The notes: generated from the letters alone by a model not told the origin. A stretch of 5,903 nucleotides of DNA from an uncultured Bacilli bacterium (GCA_904502155.1 CAJGDV010000078.1:1-5903); one strand, 5' to 3'. Counted from the first letter of the stretch, positions 1-5,392 are shown. Made by a program: numbers and translations.

Positions 1-10
1 AAAACCCTTC

Positions 11-1597
11 CTAAATGATATTCCAATATTTAGAATTAGCTGTAGTTGTGTCTATTTGAGACTGATCATCTATACCATTTATATTTAAAGTACCCATAGA
101 ATCATTTGTTTTAGATGGTAAGTTAGATATAATTTTATTAACTGAATTATAATCTGAATTATTAATTATTATAGATGATAAATTAGAACAATTATCAAAA
201 ATATTTTCAATTAAAGATACATTAGTGATATTCCAATTGTTTAAATTTAATGTAGTTAATAAATTACAATTGTAAAACATTGCATGCATTTGTGTTACAT
301 TTTGAGTATTAAAATGACTTAAATTTAATGAACTAAGATTATGACAATTATAAAACATTCCACCCATATAAACTGTATTACTTGTGTTAAAATTACTAAT
401 ATCTAATGATTGTAATGATTGACAGTTATGAAACATACTATCCATATTGTTTACATTACTAGTATTCCAGTTACTTAAATTTAATGATGTTAATTTTTTG
501 CAATCTTGAAACATAGCAGACATATCAGTTATTTTGCTAGTATTCCAGTTACTTATATTACCTACTTTTACTAAATTGTGGCAATAACCAAAAATGTTGC
601 TAATATTATCTACATTACTAGTATCCCAATTACTTAAATCTAAGGACATTAATTTACTACAACAGTTAAATACATACCACATTTTAGTAACATTACTAGT
701 GTCCCATTTAGATACATCTAATCTAGTTAATTCACTACAATCTTCAAATAAACCACCCATATTTTTAACGTTACTAATATCCCAATTAGCTACGTCTAAT
801 GATATTAATGAATTACAATTATAAAACATATAATATATATTAATTGCATTACTCATATTAAAATTGGATACATCTATATTAGTAATTGATTTGCAATCAT
901 AAAACATTTTACTTAAATCTCTTGTAAAACTAACATCAAAATTTGATAAATTAATATTTGTCATATTTACTAAATCACCAAATAAATAATTTGAATAGTA
1001 ATTTCCATATATTTTTTTATCTGAACCGATATATAAATTATAATTACCATTATTTTCAACTAGCCATGATTTGATTTTTTCTTCTCCTGACACAGAAGGA
1101 TCTTTAATTTCAATTGCTCCTTCAGGAATATTTAAATGGTTAACAAAATTTACCGATATAATATTTTCATAATAATCAGCATACATTATTTTAAATATTG
1201 ATGTATCTTCTTCTGTTGATACTTTAAGCATATAATCTTGTCTTATATCTTCACCATTTGAATATGTATAATTTTTGTCTCTTAGAAAATAATTAGTTAC
1301 ACTACATTCATTATCTAGAAAAACATAACCATCATCAGGCATTGTACCTTTTACTTCTAATTTAGAATTAGGTTTACCATCTCTAAACGTATATCTTAAA
1401 ACAGGATTATCTCCTCTAATAAGGCTTGTTTGACAAGCTTCTTCCATTGATTTCATAATGTTATCGCTACTAGTTCGAAATGCTCCTTCACGAGCTTCAT
1501 TTAATATTTTATTAACAGTAGGTATTGCAATAAGTGCAATAATCCCTAAAATTAAAATTACAGCAAGTAGTTCTATTAATGTAAAACCTTTCTTCAT
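11..1597 (-). CDS. Type IV prepilin-like protein with ten 26-residue BspA/DUF285 repeats (putative surface adhesin)
   Basis: This 528-residue protein begins with a classic class III prepilin leader, MKKG followed by FTLIE. Prepilin peptidase would cut after Gly4, leaving Phe at +1 and the conserved Glu at +5. A hydrophobic helix of about 20 residues and an amphipathic stretch to about residue 55 follow, as in pilins and pseudopilins. Residues about 57-170 form a region I do not recognise, presumably a pilin head. From about residue 185 a typical DUF285 entry (YIGSDKKIY, then LFGDL) leads into ten repeats, and the protein ends in a 50-residue tail (GTLNINGIDD, then NSKYWNII). The family is known for surface-exposed, host- or matrix-binding leucine-rich-like proteins; anchoring or assembly by a type IV pilus system is inferred. 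No pilus assembly genes are visible in the window. The frame opens 9 bases earlier at a GTG, but that GTG lies inside the ribosome binding site, so the ATG at 1597 is chosen. Asparagine makes up about 15% of residues. Confidence 0.9.
   Translation of the reverse strand: MKKGFTLIELLAVILILGIIALIAIPTVNKILNEAREGAFRTSSDNIMKSMEEACQTSLIRGDNPVLRYTFRDGKPNSKLEVKGTMPDDGYVFLDNECSVTNYFLRDKNYTYSNGEDIRQDYMLKVSTEEDTSIFKIMYADYYENIISVNFVNHLNIPEGAIEIKDPSVSGEEKIKSWLVENNGNYNLYIGSDKKIYGNYYSNYLFGDLVNMTNINLSNFDVSFTRDLSKMFYDCKSITNIDVSNFNMSNAINIYYMFYNCNSLISLDVANWDISNVKNMGGLFEDCSELTRLDVSKWDTSNVTKMWYVFNCCSKLMSLDLSNWDTSNVDNISNIFGYCHNLVKVGNISNWNTSKITDMSAMFQDCKKLTSLNLSNWNTSNVNNMDSMFHNCQSLQSLDISNFNTSNTVYMGGMFYNCHNLSSLNLSHFNTQNVTQMHAMFYNCNLLTTLNLNNWNITNVSLIENIFDNCSNLSSIIINNSDYNSVNKIISNLPSKTNDSMGTLNINGIDDQSQIDTTTANSKYWNII
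161..964 (-). repeat. Ten tandem 78-bp (26-residue) DUF285 repeats inside the prepilin-like gene
   Basis: The coding strand repeats a unit with consensus MFxNCxxLxSLDLSNWDTS, followed by NVxNM. The Phe of the MF motif recurs every 26 residues ten times, with a single 27-residue spacing between units five and six caused by one inserted residue. This matches the known 26-residue bacterial surface repeat (TIGR02167/DUF285). At the DNA level the copies have diverged, but some stretches stay identical: the 19-base string starting ctagtattcc occurs at 459-477 and again exactly 78 bases away at 537-555. A partial entry repeat (NLSNFDVS) precedes the first full unit. Every full unit has a Cys three residues after the Phe. 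Confidence 0.93.
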
Positions 1598-1601
1598 TAG
1601 T

Positions 1602-1608
1602 ATCACCT
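1602..1608 (-). promoter_or_regulatory. Ribosome binding site that fixes the prepilin-like gene start
   Basis: AGGTGAT on the minus strand lies 4 bases before the ATG at 1597 (6 bases if only AGGTG is counted). The GTG inside this site is the first in-frame start of the longest open frame, but using it would destroy the site and put three extra residues (MIL) in front of the MKKGF prepilin leader. Confidence 0.8.
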
Positions 1609-1615
1609 ATTTTAA

Positions 1616-1644
1616 ATTATACAATAAATGCCTACCTTTTTCAA
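1616..1644 (-). promoter_or_regulatory. Sigma-A promoter of the prepilin-like gene
   Basis: TTGAAA (1639-1644) and TATAAT (1616-1621) are separated by exactly 17 bases, a near-perfect housekeeping promoter. The predicted start near 1609 leaves a leader of only about 12 bases holding the ribosome binding site. The -35 box overlaps the U-tract region of the upstream terminator, so the two units are packed with no spare sequence. Confidence 0.85.
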
Positions 1645-1673
1645 CAAACAAAAAAACTAGAAAATCTAGTTTA
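1645..1673 (-). terminator. Rho-independent terminator of the acyltransferase gene
   Basis: On the minus strand AAACTAGA, a UUU loop and UCUAGUUU form a perfect 8-bp stem (1654-1661 with 1665-1672), continued by a run of U. The TAA stop of the acyltransferase (1671-1673) lies partly inside the stem. The stem is mostly A-U, so efficiency is likely moderate. Confidence 0.75.
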
Positions 1674-2645
1674 TTTTTTTAATATTTTATTTTTATGATA
1701 TTCATGCATATATGTTTTTAGGTCATATTTTTTTTCATTTTCCAATTCAGCTAAAATTGGTGCAATAAGATGTGCATTCTCTTTTGTTATTTTAACATTT
1801 TCAAATGTTTTTAAAATATCTTCACGATATGGAATATTTTTATCCTTATACATTATAATTTCATCTTCATATAAATCTTCTACCCATTTACCATTGATAA
1901 ACTCTTGAGCATTAGATAGCATAAAATCATATCTAGGATCCCTACCTAATTCATCTCTTTTGCTTATAGGTAAATTTTTTTCCATTATATTCCATTTTAA
2001 TGTTGCCATTTCATCACGCAATTTTATAAGTCCTTCTTTATAATCATATTTAGTAATATCAAAAGGTTCCCCAACTTTAACATAAATTGTTTTGTTTTCT
2101 ACATCTTTATATTGTGCTACTGGAACAACTTTAGTATTTACACCATCTTTTTTAAGGTTACTAGCAAGTAAATAAGGTCCTTTAAAAAGTGGCATAATAA
2201 GCATATTTTCATTACCATTCCATGCTCCTTCAGGATACATCATAATACTTGTTCCGTTTTTTATTATTCTTTCCATTTTTGTAACAGCGTCTTTTCTACT
2301 TTGTGTGTTTGATCTATCAACTATTATAAATCCATTTATCCATAATCCATAAAAATTAGGATGGTATTTTAATTGATCAATAGCACCTGTAAGAATATAA
2401 GCATTTCTATCAAGTGTAGCAATAAGTGCTTGTATATCTTCTACAAATCCATGACTTGATGCAAATATATATGGAGTATCTTTTTCTAATTTTGGATATC
2501 CATCAACAACAATTTTGTGATCAAATGCATAAATGCAAGATAATCTAAATGCTGGTGAAACGCATCTTCTAATTTTAATTCCCATATCTGATGTAAAATC
2601 ATCAACACCTCTATTTTGTAAGCTTGGTAAGTATAAATTTTTCAT
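1671..2645 (-). CDS. PlsC-like lysophospholipid/glycerolipid acyltransferase family protein
   Basis: This 324-residue protein carries the ordered motifs of the PlsC/LPLAT superfamily. Block I is SH65-GFVE-D70, the HX4D catalytic pair, with Ser instead of the usual Asn before His. Block II is GFIIVDR (105-111), block III is YPEGAWN (137-143) where canonical enzymes have FPEGTRS, and block IV is VVPV (173-176). Family members transfer acyl groups from acyl-CoA or acyl-ACP to lysophosphatidate or related acceptors at the membrane. The exact acceptor here is not established, and the altered blocks I and III argue against simply calling it plsC. No clear transmembrane helix is visible. About 110 residues after the catalytic domain (from about 210) are charged and of unknown role. 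The ATG at 2645 follows a strong GGGGGGAG site. A promoter lies just upstream, and read-through from asnA is also possible because no terminator separates them (49-base gap). Confidence 0.88.
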   Translation of the reverse strand: MKNLYLPSLQNRGVDDFTSDMGIKIRRCVSPAFRLSCIYAFDHKIVVDGYPKLEKDTPYIFASSHGFVEDIQALIATLDRNAYILTGAIDQLKYHPNFYGLWINGFIIVDRSNTQSRKDAVTKMERIIKNGTSIMMYPEGAWNGNENMLIMPLFKGPYLLASNLKKDGVNTKVVPVAQYKDVENKTIYVKVGEPFDITKYDYKEGLIKLRDEMATLKWNIMEKNLPISKRDELGRDPRYDFMLSNAQEFINGKWVEDLYEDEIIMYKDKNIPYREDILKTFENVKITKENAHLIAPILAELENEKKYDLKTYMHEYHKNKILKK

Positions 2646-2650
2646 TTAAT

Positions 2651-2658
2651 CTCCCCCC
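2651..2658 (-). promoter_or_regulatory. G-rich ribosome binding site of the acyltransferase gene
   Basis: The minus strand reads GGGGGGAG five bases before ATG, preceded by CGCC. This 12-base G/C block is the densest GC patch between genes outside the T-box and is unusual in so AT-rich a genome. Its GGAG core still fits the anti-Shine-Dalgarno sequence. Confidence 0.7.
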
Positions 2659-2666
2659 GGCGTAGT

Positions 2667-2694
2667 ATTATATAACAAATTATAATAATGTCAA
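2667..2694 (-). promoter_or_regulatory. Sigma-A promoter of the acyltransferase gene
   Basis: Consensus TTGACA (2689-2694) and consensus TATAAT (2667-2672) are separated by 16 bases. The -35 box starts on the base after the asnA stop codon (2695-2697). The predicted transcription start is near 2660, giving a leader of about 15 bases. This allows acyltransferase expression independent of the asparagine-controlled T-box upstream. Confidence 0.8.
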
Positions 2695-3651
2695 TTAAAG
2701 AATATATTTCCCTTCTAACTCTAGATAAGTTTTATCTTCCCATGCTGATGCTTGTATTTCAGCAATATGTTCTTTACCTAAAAGAAGCATTAAAACTCTT
2801 GATTCTCCTATTCCACCACCAATAGTAAATGGTAGTTTATCTTCAATAATTTTTTTATGATAATCAAGTTCTAATCTATCTAAATTATTAGTTTTACTTA
2901 ACTGACTATAAAGAGATTCTTTTGAAACTCGAATTCCCATTGATGAAAGTTCAACAGCTTTTCCTAAGATATCACTATATATAAATAAATCACCATTTAA
3001 AAACCAATCATCATAATCAGGACTTCTATGATCATGTACAAAACCTGATTTTAATATATCACCAATTCCAATTATAAAAACGGCACGTTTTTCTTTTGTT
3101 ATTAAATCTTCTCTTTCTTTAGGAGAAAATTCAGGATATAAGTTTTCTAGTTCTTGACTAGTAATAAAAAATATTTTTTTAGGTAGTCCTAAATCTAATT
3201 TAGGATATTTTTTTGTAATAAACATTGATGTTTTACGAATAGAACTGTATATATTAGAAACTGTTTCTTTTAAATAATCTACAGTTCTATCTTCTTCTTT
3301 AATAATTTTTTCCCAGTCCCATTGTTCGACGTAAAGTGAATGTGTTGCATCAACTTCTTCATCTTTTCTTATAGCTTTCATATTAGTATATAAACCTGAA
3401 TAAACTGGGAAATCGTATCTTGCTAGGGCTTCTCTTTTCCATTTTGCAAGTGAATGAACGATTTCAAATTTTTGTTTATCTTTTTCAAAATATACTGCTT
3501 TTTCTATGCCTGACAAGTTATCTTGCAAGCCTGATTTTGGTGTCACGAAAAGTGGACTTCCGACTTTAGTTAAATTTAATTTTTTTTCAATTTCTTTTTC
3601 GAAGTATTTTTTTACTTCTTCGATTGCTTTGATTGTTTCATAATAACTCAT
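2695..3651 (-). CDS. asnA: Aspartate--ammonia ligase (asparagine synthetase A)
   Basis: AsnA makes asparagine from aspartate, ammonia and ATP, releasing AMP and pyrophosphate; it is a cytosolic enzyme with a class II aminoacyl-tRNA-synthetase-like fold. The 318-residue product matches remembered E. coli AsnA (330 residues) along its whole length: QDNLSGIEKAV (43-53), VHSLAKWKRE (65-74), GLYTNMKAIRKDE (86-98), HSLYVEQWDWE (104-114), PDYDDW (211-216), LNGD (218-221), ELSSMGIRV (234-242) and the GGGIGESR motif (278-285). A gap of about nine residues relative to E. coli lies between PDYDDW and LNGD. The ATG at 3651 is preceded by AGAGGG with a 7-base spacing. Control is by the upstream T-box with an asparagine specifier, in place of the AsnC regulator used in E. 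coli. No break or missing active-site motif is seen. Confidence 0.97.
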   Translation of the reverse strand: MSYYETIKAIEEVKKYFEKEIEKKLNLTKVGSPLFVTPKSGLQDNLSGIEKAVYFEKDKQKFEIVHSLAKWKREALARYDFPVYSGLYTNMKAIRKDEEVDATHSLYVEQWDWEKIIKEEDRTVDYLKETVSNIYSSIRKTSMFITKKYPKLDLGLPKKIFFITSQELENLYPEFSPKEREDLITKEKRAVFIIGIGDILKSGFVHDHRSPDYDDWFLNGDLFIYSDILGKAVELSSMGIRVSKESLYSQLSKTNNLDRLELDYHKKIIEDKLPFTIGGGIGESRVLMLLLGKEHIAEIQASAWEDKTYLELEGKYIL

Positions 3652-3670
3652 TTTAATTCCCTCTTTCTTA

Positions 3671-3693
3671 ATGCAAAGATATTGTAGGTATAT
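3671..3693 (-). promoter_or_regulatory. Leader hairpin between T-box terminator and asnA, with loop complementary to the terminator
   Basis: After the T-box terminator the minus strand holds AGATAT, a 7-base loop ACCTACA and ATATCT, a perfect 6-bp stem. CCTACAATA in this loop and stem (3680-3688) is the exact complement of TATTGTAGG in the terminator loop and stem (3725-3733). The hairpin lies just upstream of the asnA ribosome binding site (3659-3664). A regulatory role is inference. Confidence 0.4.
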
Positions 3694-3708
3694 CTAAATT
3701 ATTATATT

Positions 3709-3748
3709 AAAAAACCCGTATCATCCTACAATAAGGACGAATACGGGT
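3709..3748 (-). terminator. T-box intrinsic terminator ahead of asnA
   Basis: ACCCGTA (3742-3748) pairs with TACGGGT (3714-3720), and TCGTCC pairs with GGATGA above a single bulged T, giving about 13 bp around an 8-base loop. Six U follow (3709-3714). It is mutually exclusive with the antiterminator formed by the adjacent T-box sequence: uncharged tRNA-Asn should favour read-through into asnA. Confidence 0.93.
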
Positions 3749-3968
3749 ATCCGCGGTGCCACCTTAAATTATTATACTTTTGTATAATCTCTTTTACCTT
3801 CTCTATCAAGAAGTAGCAATTGGGTAACGGGTTGCTTCCGGACTAGTCTACTTTCGAATTTTCGGTAGTCTGCTAGGAGGTGTTCTTTCATAATAATCCT
3901 ATAATCAGTTTCCACTATACCTGACTCACTAGTATATTCATATTATTACTTTTCCTCTTCAAACGCTT
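3709..3968 (-). promoter_or_regulatory. T-box riboswitch leader, predicted specific for tRNA-Asn
   Basis: The leader senses uncharged tRNA-Asn and controls asnA by antitermination. The T-box sequence AAGGTGGCACCGCGG (3751-3765, core TGGCACCGCG) that binds the tRNA CCA end is perfect. Stem I spans about 3877-3957, with GAGG closing against CCTC. Its specifier loop has AGUA on the 5' side and GAA on the 3' side, and displays AAC (3882-3884), an asparagine codon followed by the usual purine. The distal part carries AGUGAGUCAGG and GUGGAAACUGA elements. A stem II region (about 3840-3880), a stem IIA/B-like CCCGTTACCCA block (about 3821-3831) and a small stem III candidate CTTCT/AGAAG (3798-3813) follow. 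A further hairpin, ATTATAC-AAAA-GTATAAT (3771-3788), sits before the antiterminator. The specifier, the T-box and the downstream gene agree with each other. Confidence 0.95.
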
Positions 3969-3974
3969 GTGTAA

Positions 3975-4004
3975 ATTATAACACTAACTTTTGTTTTGTG
4001 TCAA
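3975..4004 (-). promoter_or_regulatory. Sigma-A promoter of the T-box/asnA unit
   Basis: Consensus TTGACA (3999-4004) and TATAAT (3975-3980) are spaced by 18 bases, and TG one base before the -10 box makes it an extended -10 promoter, which offsets the long spacer. Predicted start is near 3968, just before T-box stem I. The -35 box begins 3 bases after the stop codon of the transporter gene. Confidence 0.88.
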
Positions 4005-4007
4005 CAA

Positions 4008-4847
4008 TTATTTTTTAATTAAAATAATTCCTATTAATATTAATATAGAAATTAATACTTTTTTCATAAATTCTTTTTTGTCTTTTTTGATAATAAATTC
4101 TATTATAGAATTAATAACACCAGTAAGTGATAACATAGCTGCTACAATAACTACACTTCCTGTACTATATGCTTTAACACTTGAAATAAGCATTAAAGCC
4201 CATGTTAGTCCTGATATTATAAATAGTTTTTTATTATAACGTTCATATTCTTCTTTTAAATCTTTAATTTTATATCTACCTAAAACAAATAAAATTAAAG
4301 CCGGAAAAAAGACTGTAATAAATGTATAAATACCTATATTAAAATTCTTTTCTAAATTTATATTAATAATCATTGCTATAGCAAATAAGAAACTACCTAT
4401 AATAGAACAATAAAAATATCTATTAAACGCAAATTTTCCTTTTTTAAAAGCTAATAACATATTGGCAAAAATAATTATAATTGCCCCTAATATTTTATTT
4501 ATAACTAATTCCTCTTTTAAGAATAATATTCCAAGTAAAATTATAAACGCACTTGATAATTGTTTAAGCATACTATAAACAGACGGTTCTAAACCATATC
4601 TTGCTTCAGTGTTTAGTCTATCTACAACAGCATATATACTTACTACTATTGCTAATATTAAATAAACTGAAGCTTTTGTAGCTATTTTTATTTTGAAAAA
4701 AGGTATAAATAAAAGTGCAAAAAAAGCTGTACTTAATTCTAATAATATTGTTAATATTGTTGCATCTTTCATGCCTCTATTTGCTATTTTAAAACAGTTA
4801 GCAAAAATTACAGCTGATATTAGATAAACAATAATCCATATTGTCAT
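4008..4847 (-). CDS. EamA/DMT-superfamily membrane transporter
   Basis: This integral membrane protein of 279 residues has about ten hydrophobic helices, in two groups of five, the usual layout and length of EamA-domain drug/metabolite transporters. The end of the first half carries a family-like stretch, LLGILFLKEEL followed by NKILGAIIIIF, corresponding to the common 'lfLgE...G..li..G' pattern. Each half would be one EamA repeat. Family members export or exchange metabolites such as amino acids; the substrate cannot be read from the sequence. The longest frame starts at 4862, but that ATG is part of the ATGAGGAG ribosome binding site, so the ATG at 4847 (MTIWIIVYL) is preferred. No terminator follows the TAA; the next promoter starts 3 bases later, so its transcript would run into the T-box. 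A role linked to asparagine is possible only by position. Confidence 0.88.
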   Translation of the reverse strand: MTIWIIVYLISAVIFANCFKIANRGMKDATILTILLELSTAFFALLFIPFFKIKIATKASVYLILAIVVSIYAVVDRLNTEARYGLEPSVYSMLKQLSSAFIILLGILFLKEELVINKILGAIIIIFANMLLAFKKGKFAFNRYFYCSIIGSFLFAIAMIININLEKNFNIGIYTFITVFFPALILFVLGRYKIKDLKEEYERYNKKLFIISGLTWALMLISSVKAYSTGSVVIVAAMLSLTGVINSIIEFIIKKDKKEFMKKVLISILILIGIILIKK

Positions 4848-4852
4848 ATAAT

Positions 4853-4860
4853 CACTCCTC
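4853..4860 (-). promoter_or_regulatory. Ribosome binding site that fixes the transporter start
   Basis: GAGGAGTG on the minus strand ends 5 bases before the ATG at 4847. The alternative in-frame ATG at 4862 overlaps this site and would add MRSDY, polar residues ahead of the first membrane helix, with no ribosome binding site of its own. Confidence 0.8.
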
Positions 4861-4866
4861 ATTATA

Positions 4867-4894
4867 AGTATATCATATTTATTATTATTTTCAT
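4867..4894 (-). promoter_or_regulatory. Weak candidate promoter of the transporter gene
   Basis: ATGAAA (4889-4894) and TATACT (4867-4872) lie 16 bases apart on the minus strand, four and five matches to consensus. Start would be near 4860, leaving the ribosome binding site intact. A TATAAT at 4861-4866 is a better -10 match but would start transcription inside the ribosome binding site. In such AT-rich sequence, chance matches are frequent. Confidence 0.35.
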
Positions 4895-4916
4895 TATTTT
4901 ACTACTTATACTATAA

Positions 4917-4948
4917 CTTAAAAAACACTAAAATATTAGTGTTTTTTT
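4917..4948 (-). terminator. Strong terminator after the CYTH gene
   Basis: A perfect 12-bp stem, AAAAAACACTAA with TTAGTGTTTTTT (4936-4947 and 4920-4931), closes on a 4-base loop, with the U-run forming the 3' arm. The last codons (Lys-Lys-His) and the TAA stop of the CYTH gene form the 5' arm. The A and U runs on both sides mean it could also stop plus-strand transcription, though no plus-strand gene is present. Confidence 0.88.
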
Positions 4949-5382
4949 GCTAAATATGAATTTCTATAGTTTTTATCTTTTGTAACATCTTCGCCTAACC
5001 AATTTGGTTTATTATATCTGTTAGCATCTTCTATGCTTTCAAATTCAACTTCCGCTAAAATTAATCCTTCATATTTTCCTTCAAAAATATCAAGTTCAAT
5101 TTCATTAATAAAGTATCTTGTTTTCTCAATAATATTTCCTTCAATTTTTGTTAAAAGATTATTAAAGCATTCTTCTGTAATTGGAAGTTCTACTTCATTA
5201 CAAACGTTGATTTCATTATCTTTTTTTGAATATTTATAAGTAAGTAAATATTCATCATTATATTTTCTTATTCTAAGTGTTGGTTCACTATCTGTATTTA
5301 AATATGCTTGAATTATTTTAGCTTTTTTTACGTTTTCTAAATTTGGTAATTTTTCAACTTTAAACTTTCTTTCAATTTCCAT
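4936..5382 (-). CDS. CYTH-domain protein, probable triphosphate tunnel metalloenzyme (inorganic triphosphatase)
   Basis: The 148-residue product is a complete short CYTH domain. It opens with the diagnostic ExExK motif (E2-I-E4-R-K6). Paired basic residues LRIR (36-39) and K50, acidic NEVE (62-65), K87/R89, LDIFEG (97-102) and the AEVEFES strand (110-116) follow; these alternating charges line the tunnel that binds triphosphate and metal ions. The C-terminal NWLGEDVT (127-134) and NYRNSYLA (138-145) are typical of the bacterial short form of about 150 residues. Characterised members hydrolyse inorganic triphosphate; a few relatives are class IV adenylate cyclases or thiamine triphosphatases, so the substrate is inferred. 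The ATG at 5382 follows AGGTGA, which overlaps the TAG of the acetyltransferase gene, indicating a shared transcript and translational coupling. Confidence 0.9.
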   Translation of the reverse strand: MEIERKFKVEKLPNLENVKKAKIIQAYLNTDSEPTLRIRKYNDEYLLTYKYSKKDNEINVCNEVELPITEECFNNLLTKIEGNIIEKTRYFINEIELDIFEGKYEGLILAEVEFESIEDANRYNKPNWLGEDVTKDKNYRNSYLAKKH

Positions 5383-5386
5383 ATGT

Positions 5387-5392
5387 TCACCT
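5387..5392 (-). promoter_or_regulatory. CYTH-gene ribosome binding site overlapping the upstream stop codon
   Basis: AGGTGA on the minus strand shares its AG with the TAG stop (5391-5393) of the acetyltransferase gene, four bases before the CYTH ATG. A ribosome finishing the first gene stops on top of this site, so the two products are likely made together. Confidence 0.75.

Noticed and set aside
1..10. GGAAGGGTTTT on the minus strand right after the prepilin-like stop codon, possibly the start of a terminator or the next ribosome binding site.
   Set aside because: Only ten bases are visible, so neither reading can be supported.
594..824. Open frame on the plus strand across the DUF285 repeats.
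   Set aside because: It is a shadow of the minus-strand repeats. Its periodic Leu/Ser-rich product simply mirrors the 78-bp unit and has no start signal.
161..964. Regular 78-bp periodicity considered as a CRISPR-like or noncoding satellite array.
   Set aside because: The unit is a multiple of three, keeps one open frame and encodes a known protein repeat. There are no identical repeats with unique spacers.
1458..1682. Open frame on the plus strand across the prepilin leader, promoter and terminator.
   Set aside because: It overlaps a well-supported prepilin start, a consensus promoter and a terminator on the other strand, and resembles no protein.
3772..3891. A 39-codon minus-strand frame inside the T-box leader, starting at an ATG with AGGA six bases upstream.
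   Set aside because: All of it lies in conserved T-box structure (specifier loop, stem II, stem III). Its codons (CGG, CCC, CTC, GTC) are unlike the real genes nearby and are explained by RNA constraints.
3991..4239. Hydrophobic plus-strand open frame opposite the transporter end.
   Set aside because: It is the complement of membrane helices in the transporter gene, which has full-length family support.
5033..5239. Plus-strand open frame opposite the CYTH gene.
   Set aside because: It is antisense to a complete CYTH domain, with no promoter or ribosome binding site seen.
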